Source of the DNA: Azohydromonas aeria
Lineage (GTDB): Bacteria; Pseudomonadota; Gammaproteobacteria; Burkholderiales; Burkholderiaceae_C
Length of the DNA stretch: 58,326 nucleotides
Assembly: GCF_009760915.1 (NCBI RefSeq)
Contig: NZ_VIDQ01000046.1
Span: 1 to 58,326 of the forward strand
Reading direction: 5' to 3'
Below are positions 1 to 7,105 of this stretch, piece by piece. Made by a program: the position numbers and the translations under genes. Position 1 is the first letter of the stretch; the number at the start of each line of letters is the position of its first letter. The notes beneath the pieces are model-generated. The model saw nothing but the letters and a program-made list of their open reading frames with translations. It was not told the origin of the DNA and made no database searches.

Positions 1-1233
1 GGGCGCGGCCGCGCGGCCGCGCGGGCGGCGCAGCTCGCGCACCGCCTCCAGCAGCGCCTCCTCGACCAGCTGCGCCTCCTCGGCGTCGCAGGGCACGTCC
101 TCGGCCACGCAGCGCTCGATTTCCTCGCGCCGCGCGCGCGCCAGGCAGCCCAGCAGCCGCTCGCGCACCGTCTCGTCCCACAGGTGCTGGAACAGCTTGG
201 CCAGCTCCAGCGTGTCGATGCCGTTGAGCGCCTCGAACAGCACGCGCTTGTCCACCGTGGCCAGGTCCTCGATGGACTGCAGCTGCCCCGCCCCCTGGCG
301 CCTGGCGAAGTAATCGCGGCCCTTCTCCGCCACGAAGCGCAGCACCTCGGAGCGGCGGAAGTTGAACAGCTCGTCGGCCAGCTCGCCCTGCGCCAGCTTG
401 CGCAGCAGCAGGGCGCGGTCCACGCCGGTGAGCGTGGCCACGTCGGCCAGCTCGATGAGCTCCTGCTCGCGGTGCAGCTTGTCGTCGAGGTTGTGGCGCG
501 CGAGTTCCTGCGCGCGCGGCACGATGTCCTCGTGGTTGAAGCGCAGCGTGTGCGCGCCGCCCAGCGCGGCTTCCACGGTGGTGTCGATCTCGCCGCCGCC
601 GCGCACCGGCCCACCGCGCGGCGCCGTGCCGGCGGCGCGGTCGAGCGTGACCAGGTTGAGCATGGCCATGCGCTTGAGCGTGGTGGCGACGTGGCGGCGC
701 GAGTGCCCGGTGATGCCACGGCAGTGCTTCACCACGTCGGCCACCGCCAGCGACGACTCCTTCTCCCGGTCGCGCCGCATCCCCGTGCCGCCGGCCTCGG
801 GCGCGGCCATCAGCGCCAGGATGTGGGCATAGCTCAGGATGTCGGGCTGCGTCTGGATGTTCTCGTGCGCGGCCAGCAGCGCGTCCTTCTTCTGGCCCGA
901 CTGGATCAGCGACAGCAGCATGTGGCGCAGCAGCGGCGCGGCGCCGTCGGCCAGCGCGCGCAGCCCGGCGGCGTCGATCATCTGCAGCTCGCAGTAGCTC
1001 AGCGCCCGCGCGCTGGTGCCGCGCGCCTCGGCCGAGGCCGACAGCAGCACCTCCTCGCCGAAGAACTGCCCCTTGCCCAGCCGCGCCAGCACCACCTTCA
1101 CGTCGTCGCGCACCGCGGAGATCTCCACCTCCCCGGTCTTGATCAAGTACATGGCCGGAATGCCGACAAAACCCTCGGCGAAGATCGCCTCGCCCGGAGA
1201 CACCGTCTTCATTCGCGTCGCAACCTGCTTCAC
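1..1233 (-). CDS. Cyclic-nucleotide-binding Crp-like protein with FliG-C-like tail (3' end outside window)
   Basis: The frame is open from a GTG at 1233 to the left edge, about 411 residues, so the C-terminus is missing. The start is chosen because GAGGGG lies 7 nt upstream; an ATG at 1212 is the alternative. Residues 1-100 resemble a cNMP-binding beta-barrel, with FFGEEVLLS near residue 57 followed by an RGTSARAL stretch like the phosphate-binding cassette. Residues ~150-210 (SSLAVADVVKHCRGITGHSR onward) look like a Crp-type winged helix. The last ~100 residues (SIEDLATVDKRVLFEALNGI onward) resemble the FliG C-terminal domain, which in the flagellar switch contacts MotA. The role is unknown: a regulator, or a cNMP-responsive switch-like protein. 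No flagellar genes are in view. The domain calls are by eye; the cNMP domain is the firmest. Confidence 0.72.
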   Translation of the reverse strand, partial: MKQVATRMKTVSPGEAIFAEGFVGIPAMYLIKTGEVEISAVRDDVKVVLARLGKGQFFGEEVLLSASAEARGTSARALSYCELQMIDAAGLRALADGAAPLLRHMLLSLIQSGQKKDALLAAHENIQTQPDILSYAHILALMAAPEAGGTGMRRDREKESSLAVADVVKHCRGITGHSRRHVATTLKRMAMLNLVTLDRAAGTAPRGGPVRGGGEIDTTVEAALGGAHTLRFNHEDIVPRAQELARHNLDDKLHREQELIELADVATLTGVDRALLLRKLAQGELADELFNFRRSEVLRFVAEKGRDYFARRQGAGQLQSIEDLATVDKRVLFEALNGIDTLELAKLFQHLWDETVRERLLGCLARARREEIERCVAEDVPCDAEEAQLVEEALLEAVRELRRPRGRAAAP

Positions 1234-1615
1234 CGCTTCACCCCTCGAAATCCTGCATGGCGTCGGCGCGCCGCGGCGCCGCGCGGCCTGAAGCCGGCTG
1301 CGGCGCTGCGGACCGTGCCGGTCCGGGGCAAAGGGTTCGTCTCGCGACGCGCGGGCCGCCGGCGCGCCCAAGGGCGCCGCGTCTCCCGCCGCGAGCTACG
1401 GAGGTCCGGCAGTGCCGTGGGGCAGCGCCGGTGCAGCCCGGCTGTCCGTCCGCCATGCGATGAGGACCCGTGGCTTTGCGTCCGAGGCTCTCACCCCGTT
1501 TGCCGAGTCCTCATATTACACACGGCGTTACGAATTCAACGCCTCGTTTCCGTGCCGAAGTTGGCGGCGCGGGGCCGGCGACACGCTTCGGACACAGTCG
1601 CGCCGGCCGCGGGCC
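1234..1615. other. 382-bp intergenic stretch upstream of the cNMP/FliG-like gene
   Basis: No convincing gene is seen. The part from about 1440 to 1560 is clearly less GC-rich than its surroundings and lies upstream of the leftmost gene, so it probably holds that gene's promoter. The reading frames here are shadows with arginine- and alanine-rich products. Confidence 0.5.
1513..1539 (-). promoter_or_regulatory. Possible sigma70-like promoter for the leftmost gene
   Basis: On the minus strand TTGAAT (1539-1534) and TAATAT (1518-1513) are separated by 15 nt inside an AT-rich island. Each box matches 4 of 6 consensus bases and the spacing is short. It would leave a leader of about 280 nt before the GTG at 1233, so the call is weak. 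Confidence 0.22.
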
Positions 1616-2890
1616 TCAGCCGCCGTAGCTGACGCGCCAGATGGCGCCGTTGCTGTCGTCGGAGACCAGCATCGAGCCGTCGGGCAGCCAGGCCAGCCCG
1701 ACCGGGCGGCCCCACTGCACCAGCCGCTCGGCGTCGAGAAACCCGGTAAGGAAGTCTTCGAACTGCGGCCGCCCGGCGGCGTCGAAGTGCAGCCGCACCA
1801 CCTTGTAGCCGCGCGGGTCGCGCCGGTTCCAGGAGCCGCGCAGCGCCACGAAGGCGTCCTGGCGCATCTCGGCCGGGAAGCTGCTGCCCACGTAGAAGCG
1901 CATGGCCAGCGGCGCGGAGTGCGCCGGCAGCGTCGCCACCGGCGGCTCGGTTTGGGCGCAGAAGTCCTCGCGCGGGATGTCCACGCCCGATGGCTTGCTC
2001 TGCCCGGGCTGCAGCGCCAACTGGGCGGGCCGGGCCTCGGCGAGCTTGTCCACCACGCGGTTGCCGTAGCAGATCGGCCAGCCGTAATGCTTGCCGGCCT
2101 GGATCAGGTTGAGCTCTTCGGGCGGCGTCCAGTCGCCGCGGAAGTCGCTGCCGTGGTCCATGCCCCACAGCGCGCCGCTGCGCGGGTGCCAGTCGTAGCC
2201 GATGGTGTTGCGCAAGCCGTTGGCGATGACCTCCAGCCGCTCTCCGGCGGCGGAGTAGCGGATCAGCGTGGCGCGCTCCAGCTGGTTGCCCTCGGCGCAG
2301 TTGTTGCAGCTGCTGCCCACCGACACCACCAGCGTGCCGTCGGGCGCCACGCGCACCGTGCGGTTGGCATGCTGCCCGGCGTCGGGCAGCCCGCTGATGA
2401 GCACCTGCGGCGCGAAGCGCGCCAGCGGCGTGCGCCACACGGTGGTCGAGGCCGCCAGCAGCAGCGTGTCGCCCTGCACGGCGATGCCGTTGACGTCCTG
2501 CAGCCCGGTGCCGAAGGTGCTGACCTGCTCGGCCACGCCGTCGCGGTTGGCGTCGCGCAGCGCCAGCACGTCGCCCTGGTCGCGGCGCGTGACGTAGACG
2601 GTGCCGTCGGGGCCGACTTCGAGCATGCGCGGCTTGCCCAGGCCGGAAGCGAAGAGGTTGACGCGAAAGCCCGGCGGCACGCGCAGCCGGTGGACGATCG
2701 CCGGGCTGAAGGCGCCCTGCGCCGGCGACACGCGCCGCCCGACGGCGTAGCCGGTCTCCAGCGGCTGCTGCTGCGCCGGCACCGGCACGGCGCACACGGC
2801 GGCCAGCGCCGCCAGCGACCAGCGCGCCAGGCTGCGCCACGGCGTGGCGGACGCGTCGGGAGAGGGGAGGGACTGCGGGAGGGACTGCAT
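1616..2890 (-). CDS. PQQ-dependent sugar (sorbosone) dehydrogenase-like secreted protein
   Basis: This is a 424-residue exported protein of the soluble glucose/sorbosone dehydrogenase beta-propeller family. Those enzymes use PQQ in the periplasm to oxidise aldoses or related aldehydes; the substrate here is unknown. The ATG at 2890 has AGGAG 7 nt upstream, which beats the longer frame to 3028. An N-terminal signal peptide (WSLAALAAVCAVPVPAQQ) is followed by propeller motifs such as GLGKPRMLEVGPDGTVYVT, QHANRTVRVAPDGTLVVSVG and GLRNTIGYDWHPRSGALWG, and by WGRPVGLAWLPDGSMLVSDD near the C-terminus. A paired cysteine motif (SSCNNCAEGN) sits mid-protein. The gene stands alone; the next gene upstream (3122) is divergent. 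Confidence 0.85.
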   Translation of the reverse strand: MQSLPQSLPSPDASATPWRSLARWSLAALAAVCAVPVPAQQQPLETGYAVGRRVSPAQGAFSPAIVHRLRVPPGFRVNLFASGLGKPRMLEVGPDGTVYVTRRDQGDVLALRDANRDGVAEQVSTFGTGLQDVNGIAVQGDTLLLAASTTVWRTPLARFAPQVLISGLPDAGQHANRTVRVAPDGTLVVSVGSSCNNCAEGNQLERATLIRYSAAGERLEVIANGLRNTIGYDWHPRSGALWGMDHGSDFRGDWTPPEELNLIQAGKHYGWPICYGNRVVDKLAEARPAQLALQPGQSKPSGVDIPREDFCAQTEPPVATLPAHSAPLAMRFYVGSSFPAEMRQDAFVALRGSWNRRDPRGYKVVRLHFDAAGRPQFEDFLTGFLDAERLVQWGRPVGLAWLPDGSMLVSDDSNGAIWRVSYGG

Positions 2891-3121
2891 GGAACGGCTC
2901 CTGGACAACGTCGCCGCCGGTGCGGCACCGGCGGCGTGAGGCAAGCGCCGTTCCCTGCGCGGGCGGGGCGCGCCATCGGTCCGGGGGCGGTGGAGGGCGC
3001 AGCCGGCGCATAAGGCGATGCGCTTCATACACGGCCTTACAGCGCCGCGTAAGCACCCGCTGCAAGCTGAAACACCCGGGAGCGGCCCCGGGTCTGCAAA
3101 ACCATAACCGGAGCCTCTGAG

Positions 3122-3472
3122 ATGAATTACATCGACGGATTCGTTGTTCCCGTCCCCACCCAGCGCAAGGAGGCTTACCGCGCGCTGTGCACGCAGGCGG
3201 CGCAGGTGTTCAAGGACTATGGCGCGATCCGCGTCGTCGAGTGCTGGGGCCAGGACGTGCCGGCGGGCCAGGTCACGGACTTTCGCCGCGCGGTGCAGGC
3301 CACGGACGAGGAGACGGTGGTGTTCTCGTGGATCGTGTGGCCGTCCAAGGCGGTGCGCGACGACGGCAACGCCCGCGCCATGAGGGACCCGCGCATGCAG
3401 CCCGGCGCGGAAATGCCCTTCGACGGCCGGCGCATGATCATCGGCGGCTTCGAGGTGCTGGCCGACGTGTGA
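3122..3472 (+). CDS. DUF1428 family protein
   Basis: A 116-residue cytoplasmic protein that matches DUF1428 (YbaA-like, dimeric alpha/beta barrel fold) over its whole length. It begins MNYIDGFVVPVP, has the central VVECWGQDVPAGQVTDF stretch and DEETVVFSWIVWPSKAVRD, and ends with FDGRRMIIGGFEVL, all typical of the family. GGAGCCTCTGAG stands before the ATG. The biochemical function of the family is not established. It converges on the CHRD gene at 3534. Confidence 0.9.
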   Translation: MNYIDGFVVPVPTQRKEAYRALCTQAAQVFKDYGAIRVVECWGQDVPAGQVTDFRRAVQATDEETVVFSWIVWPSKAVRDDGNARAMRDPRMQPGAEMPFDGRRMIIGGFEVLADV

Positions 3473-3484
3473 GCGCCGGCTGCC

Positions 3485-3516
3485 GCGGGCGGCACGCGCG
3501 CAGCGCGTGCGCCCGC
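3485..3516. terminator. GC-rich hairpin between convergent genes
   Basis: GCGGGC (3485-3490) pairs with GCCCGC (3511-3516), and the inner CACGCGC pairs with GCGCGTG, giving about 14 bp with one bulge. It lies between the ends of the DUF1428 and CHRD genes. There is no T-tract, so it may be only a transcription-slowing or RNA-end-protecting structure. Confidence 0.4.
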
Positions 3517-3533
3517 AACCGTCCGGGCGCGGC

Positions 3534-3947
3534 TCAGGGCTTGATCTGGGCCCGCACCTCGCCGCCGGGGTTGGCGGCGCTGTGGACGTTGACGTAGAGC
3601 TCGCCGGCCTGGTAGGCCTTCATCTGGTCGGCGTTGAGCCGGGCGCCGGCGGGCACGCTGAACGACCCGCCCTCGCCCTTGGTCAGCGGGATGATCACCG
3701 GCCCGTTCTTGCCCGGCGGCGCGTGGTGGATGTGCGCGGCGGTGGCCTCCACGCCGCTGACCTTGACGCTGCCGCTGACGGTGCCGTCGGCCGCCACGGC
3801 GATGTTGCCGCTGCCGCTGGCCGAGGTCGTCACCGGCGGCACCTCCTGGTCGCCGGAGAGCTTCAGCTCTGCGGCCATCAGCGCGGCGCTGCCGGCCGCC
3901 AGGGCCAGCGCGAGGACAGCGCGGGTTGCGCGGGAAACGAGCTTCAT
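3534..3947 (-). CDS. CHRD domain-containing secreted protein
   Basis: A 137-residue protein with a signal peptide (AVLALALAAGSAALMAAE) and then a single CHRD (chordin-like) domain. The family hallmarks are LSGDQEVPPVTTSASGSG at the start, a central HIHHAPPGKNGPVIIPL, and the end motif LYVNVHSAANPGGEVRAQI. Bacterial CHRD proteins are exported and their function is unknown; the histidines might bind metal. A GGAGATGACCC leader precedes the ATG at 3947. It is divergent from the two-component genes at 4128, with 180 bp between them. Confidence 0.9.
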   Translation of the reverse strand: MKLVSRATRAVLALALAAGSAALMAAELKLSGDQEVPPVTTSASGSGNIAVAADGTVSGSVKVSGVEATAAHIHHAPPGKNGPVIIPLTKGEGGSFSVPAGARLNADQMKAYQAGELYVNVHSAANPGGEVRAQIKP

Positions 3948-4127
3948 GGGTCATCTCCTGGGTGTGCGGGGGCGCCGATGATGCGCTGGCGCCTCGGGCG
4001 CGGCGGTGACCGCCGGTGACTGCGGGCCGGTCCGCGGCGGCGGCGGGCAGGGCGAGGTCAACGCCCGGTCAGCGCCGGGCAGGCACCATGGCGGCAACTG
4101 CCATGGACAACGAAGGGGAGAAGACGC

Positions 4128-4796
4128 ATGCGCATCCTGCTGGCCGAGGACGATCCGCTGCTCGGTGACGGGCTGCAGGCCGGGCTGAACCAGCTCGGCT
4201 TCCAGGTGGACTGGGTGCGCGACGGCGTGGCCGCCGAGCGCGAGCTGCGCGCCGGCGTGCACGCCGCGGCGGTGCTGGACCTGGGGCTGCCGCGCCTGGA
4301 CGGCCTCGACGTGCTCGCCGCCGTGCGCCGCGCCGGCATCCGGCTGCCGGTGCTGGTGCTGACCGCGCGCGACGCCGTGGCCGAGCGCATCCGCGGCCTG
4401 GACTCGGGCGCCGACGACTACGTGATCAAGCCCGTGGACCTGCACGAGCTCGCGGCGCGGCTGCGCGCGCTGGTGCGCCGCGCGCACGGCCAGCCGCAGG
4501 AGCGGCTGCAGGCTCAGGGCGTGGTGCTCGATGCCGCCACGCGCAGCGTGACGCTCGACGGCGCGCCGGTGTCGTTGTCCACGCGCGAGTTCGACCTGCT
4601 GCACGCGCTGATGCTGGGCGCGGGCCGGGTGCAGTCGCGCGAGCAGCTGGAGCAGCAGCTCTACCGCTGGGGCCAGGAGGTGGAGAGCAACGCCGTGGAG
4701 GTGCACATCCACCACCTGCGCCGCAAGCTCGGCGCCGGGCTGATCCAGACCGTGCGCGGCGTGGGCTACCGGCTCGCGGCGCAGCCGGCCCCGTGA
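4128..4796 (+). CDS. OmpR-family response regulator (QseB/TctD-like)
   Basis: A 222-residue two-domain transcriptional regulator. The receiver domain (1-~115) has the acidic pair D8/D9, phospho-acceptor D51 (AAVLDLGLPRLDG) and the switch lysine in DDYVIKPVD. The C-terminal winged helix (~125-222) has STREFDLLHALM and the recognition-helix region SNAVEVHIHHLRRKLG with VRGVGYRL. GAAGGGGAG lies upstream of the ATG. The gene is followed after 13 nt by its probable cognate kinase. It resembles QseB and PmrA, but no target genes can be identified from sequence. Confidence 0.93.
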   Translation: MRILLAEDDPLLGDGLQAGLNQLGFQVDWVRDGVAAERELRAGVHAAAVLDLGLPRLDGLDVLAAVRRAGIRLPVLVLTARDAVAERIRGLDSGADDYVIKPVDLHELAARLRALVRRAHGQPQERLQAQGVVLDAATRSVTLDGAPVSLSTREFDLLHALMLGAGRVQSREQLEQQLYRWGQEVESNAVEVHIHHLRRKLGAGLIQTVRGVGYRLAAQPAP

Positions 4797-4809
4797 AGGC
4801 GGCGGCGCG

Positions 4810-6162
4810 ATGAGGGCGATCCTGCCGCCGCTGCGCTCGCTGCAGGCGCGGCTGCTGGCGCTGGTGATCGGGCTGGTGGCGGCGGTGTGGCTGGTGGCGG
4901 CGGTGCTGGCCTGGAGCGACGTGCACCGCGTGCTGGACGAGCTGCTCGACGCGCACCTGGCGCAGGCCGCGGGGCTGCTGGTGGCGCAGGCGCACGACGC
5001 CGACGACGACGACGCGGTGGACCTGCCCACGCTGCACCGCTACGCGCCGCGGGTGGCGTTCCAGGTCTGGAGCGGCGACGAGCTGTGGCAGCGCTCGGCC
5101 GAGGCGCCGGTGACGCCCATGGGCGGCGCGCGCTTCGTGCCTGGCTTCAGCAACCGGGATTTCGACGGCGCGCGCTGGCGCGTGTTCTCCACCGAGGGCG
5201 CGGTCGAGGGCGTGCGCGTGTACGTGGCCGAGCGCGAGCGCGGGCGCGACGACATCCTGTGGACGCTGCTGCGCGGCATGTTGTGGCCGCTGGCCCTGGC
5301 GCTGCCGCTGCTGGTGGCGGGCGCCTGGTGGGCGGTGCGCCGCGGCATGGCGCCGCTGCGCGAGATCGGCGCGGCCATCGCGGCGCGCGACCCGCGCGCG
5401 CCGCAGCCGCTGCGGCCGCGCCAGGCGCCGCCCAGCGAGATGGCGCCGATGCTGGCCGCGCTCAACGGCCTGTTCGAGCGCATCGCGCAGCTGATGGACG
5501 CCGAGCGCCGCTTCACCGCCGACGCCGCGCACGAGCTGCGCACGCCGATCGCGGCGATCCGCGCGCAGGCGCAGGTGGCCCTGGGCGCGAGCGAGGACGC
5601 GCCGCGCCGCCACGCGCTGCAGTCGGTGCTGCAGGGCTGCACGCGCGCCGCGCACCTGGTGGAGCAGCTGCTGACGCTCTCCCGCCTGGAGTCCGAAGGC
5701 CCGCCGGCGCTGCGGCCGGTGGCGCTGGACGCGCTGGCGCGCGAGGTGCTGGCCGACCTGGCGCCCGCCGCGCTGGACCGCGGCCAGGAGCTGGAACTCG
5801 ATGCCGAGCCGGGCTGCCGCATCCAGGCCGAGCCCACGCTGGCCGCCGTGCTGCTGCGCAACCTGGTGGACAACGCCCTGCGCTACAGCCCGCCGGGCGC
5901 GCAGGTGCGCGTGACGGTGGCGCGCGGCGCGGGCGGCGTGGTGCGGCTGGAGGTGGAAGACAGCGGCCCGGGCCTGGACGAGGCGCAGCGGGCGCGGTTG
6001 GGGGAGCGTTTCTTTCGCGTCCTGGGCAGCGGGGCCAGCGGCAGCGGGCTGGGGTGGTCGATCGTGCGGCGCATCGCGGCGGCGCATGGGGCCGGCGTGG
6101 CGGTGGGGCGGTCCGAGGCGCTGGGGGGATTGAGGGTGGGAGTGGAATGGGGGCCAGGCTGA
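4810..6162 (+). CDS. QseC-like sensor histidine kinase
   Basis: A 450-residue inner-membrane kinase paired with the regulator at 4128. TM1 (~16-34) and TM2 (~158-177, WPLALALPLLVAGAWW) flank a periplasmic domain of about 125 residues that contains a run of Asp (AHDADDDDAVD). The catalytic core follows: H-box FTADAAHELRTPIAAIRAQ, N-box NLVDNALRYSPPG, G1 box DSGPGLDEAQ and G2 GSGLGWSIVRRIAAAHG. Length and order match QseC/TctE kinases. The signal sensed is unknown. Confidence 0.93.
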   Translation: MRAILPPLRSLQARLLALVIGLVAAVWLVAAVLAWSDVHRVLDELLDAHLAQAAGLLVAQAHDADDDDAVDLPTLHRYAPRVAFQVWSGDELWQRSAEAPVTPMGGARFVPGFSNRDFDGARWRVFSTEGAVEGVRVYVAERERGRDDILWTLLRGMLWPLALALPLLVAGAWWAVRRGMAPLREIGAAIAARDPRAPQPLRPRQAPPSEMAPMLAALNGLFERIAQLMDAERRFTADAAHELRTPIAAIRAQAQVALGASEDAPRRHALQSVLQGCTRAAHLVEQLLTLSRLESEGPPALRPVALDALAREVLADLAPAALDRGQELELDAEPGCRIQAEPTLAAVLLRNLVDNALRYSPPGAQVRVTVARGAGGVVRLEVEDSGPGLDEAQRARLGERFFRVLGSGASGSGLGWSIVRRIAAAHGAGVAVGRSEALGGLRVGVEWGPG

Positions 6163-6183
6163 CTCCTGGTCCTGGCTGGTTAC

Positions 6184-6440
6184 TCAGGTCAGGCTGCTGA
6201 CCCAGTTCTCCAGCACCAGGCCGGGCACCCGCTCGAACTCACCGAGGTCGTTGGTCACCAGGGTCAACCCTTCGCTGCGTGCGTGGGCCGCGATGTGCAA
6301 ATCGTTGACGCCAATGGGTTACCCCGCCTCCTCCAGCGCAGAGCGGATGGCGCCATAGTGTGCAGAGGCCTTGGCAGGGTAGGGCTGCACTTCGAGCGGG
6401 CTGGCGAACTCTTCCAGCGCGGCAAGGTTTGGCGCGACCC
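6184..6440 (-). pseudogene. Degraded VapC (PIN-domain toxin), C-terminal half only
   Basis: The minus-strand translation reads PNLAALEEFASPLEVQPYPA..., then NDLHIAAHARSEGLTLVTND and LGEFERVPGLVLENWV. This is the typical second half of a VapC PIN-domain RNase, including the conserved TLVTND acidic patch. A TAA at 6321-6319 interrupts the frame just before PIGVNDLH. The N-terminal half, with the first catalytic Asp (LDTN motif), is absent, and the fragment abuts the truncated antitoxin. The toxin cannot be functional. Confidence 0.8.
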
Positions 6441-6445
6441 TCGCA

Positions 6446-6556
6446 CTATCCTCGGTCGCGCACCTGAACCTTCTTGACGCCTTCTGGCAGGCGCACGTCC
6501 GCCGGCAAACGCACGGCCTGGGATCGGTTGTTGGTGAAGACGGAGGAGAAACTCAT
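6446..6556 (-). pseudogene. Truncated VapB antitoxin
   Basis: The frame starts MSFSSVFTNNRSQAVRLPAD and ends after 36 residues (EGVKKVQVRDRG, stop). This is the N-terminal AbrB-like DNA-binding half of a VapB antitoxin, usually about 75-80 residues. The TAG stop arises where the coding sequence jumps into the middle of vapC, so a single deletion removed the C-terminus of vapB and the N-terminus of vapC. The DNA-binding half could in principle still be made, but neutralisation of a toxin could not. Confidence 0.75.
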
Positions 6557-6639
6557 CGCAGACCTCCGAGTGAGATATGGCGAAAGTATTTCCCATTCCC
6601 CGGCGAACTCAAAGGTGGACAGCGGGATTCCATGTTCCG

Positions 6640-6777
6640 TTATTTCTGCTCCTCTTTCTTCTTGTTCTCTTTTTCCTTCTTTCCCTTGTCGTAATGCCAC
6701 TTGATGGCGAAGAACATGCCCGTGCCGAGCACGAGGATTTTGAACGTGAAGAAGACGATCGGGAACCAGTCCATCAT
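6640..6777 (-). CDS. Small single-pass membrane protein (45 aa)
   Basis: A short frame starting with two ATGs at 6777. It encodes MMDWFPIVFFTFKILVLGTG, continuing as a hydrophobic segment to about residue 26, and then a highly charged tail of mixed Lys and Glu (KGKKEKENKKKEEQK). That layout, one membrane helix with a basic/acidic cytoplasmic tail, is that of a real small inner-membrane protein. The tail is unusually AT-rich for this chromosome. The ribosome-binding site is weak (GGA just upstream). The function is unknown, and similarity searches are needed to show conservation. Confidence 0.55.
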   Translation of the reverse strand: MMDWFPIVFFTFKILVLGTGMFFAIKWHYDKGKKEKENKKKEEQK

Positions 6778-7105
6778 TCCGTGAGTGTTTCCAGGCCATT
6801 GCCTGGCACGGCCTGTGTAAGGAGCACTGTTTCAAGCCGCCGCTTCAGCGGCTTGATACCTTGTTCGAACCATTATCGAATCATTATTCAATTATAACAT
6901 GCCCACCGGAGTGTTTTGTCCGATGATATGGGTTGTCAATATTGGGGAAAGGGCGGCTCCATGACGGGCGGGGTCAAATAAAGATTCCGTCACGGAATGA
7001 AAGGAATCAGTTTGCCAATCTCCCTGCCATTGTCTTCGATGGGCGGAAATGCCGGGGTCAAGGTTTTCGAATGATTTCCGCCTCCTGAATCCGGCCTCCT
7101 GAATT
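6778..7105. other. AT-richer intergenic stretch with small hairpins
   Basis: About 330 bp without a supportable gene, noticeably lower in GC around 6860-6900. It holds three perfect small inverted repeats: CCAGGC/GCCTGG at 6791-6806, TCAAGCCGC/GCGGCTTGA at 6832-6856, and ATTCCGT/ACGGAAT near 6983-6997. It also holds a short direct repeat of CCTCCTGAAT at about 7079-7106. The stretch lies downstream of the PEP-CTERM gene and upstream of the small membrane protein, so it probably contains the terminator of the former and the promoter of the latter. Confidence 0.4.
6832..6856. terminator. 9-bp stem hairpin
   Basis: TCAAGCCGC (6832-6840) and GCGGCTTGA (6848-6856) form a perfect 9-bp stem with a 7-nt loop. 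No long T-run follows on either strand, so termination is possible but unproven. It sits upstream of the 45-residue protein gene. Confidence 0.35.

Noticed and set aside
184..1632. Long plus-strand frame at the left edge
   Set aside because: Low-complexity Gln/Arg/Val-rich product; the opposite strand gives a coherent cNMP-binding protein with a ribosome-binding site.
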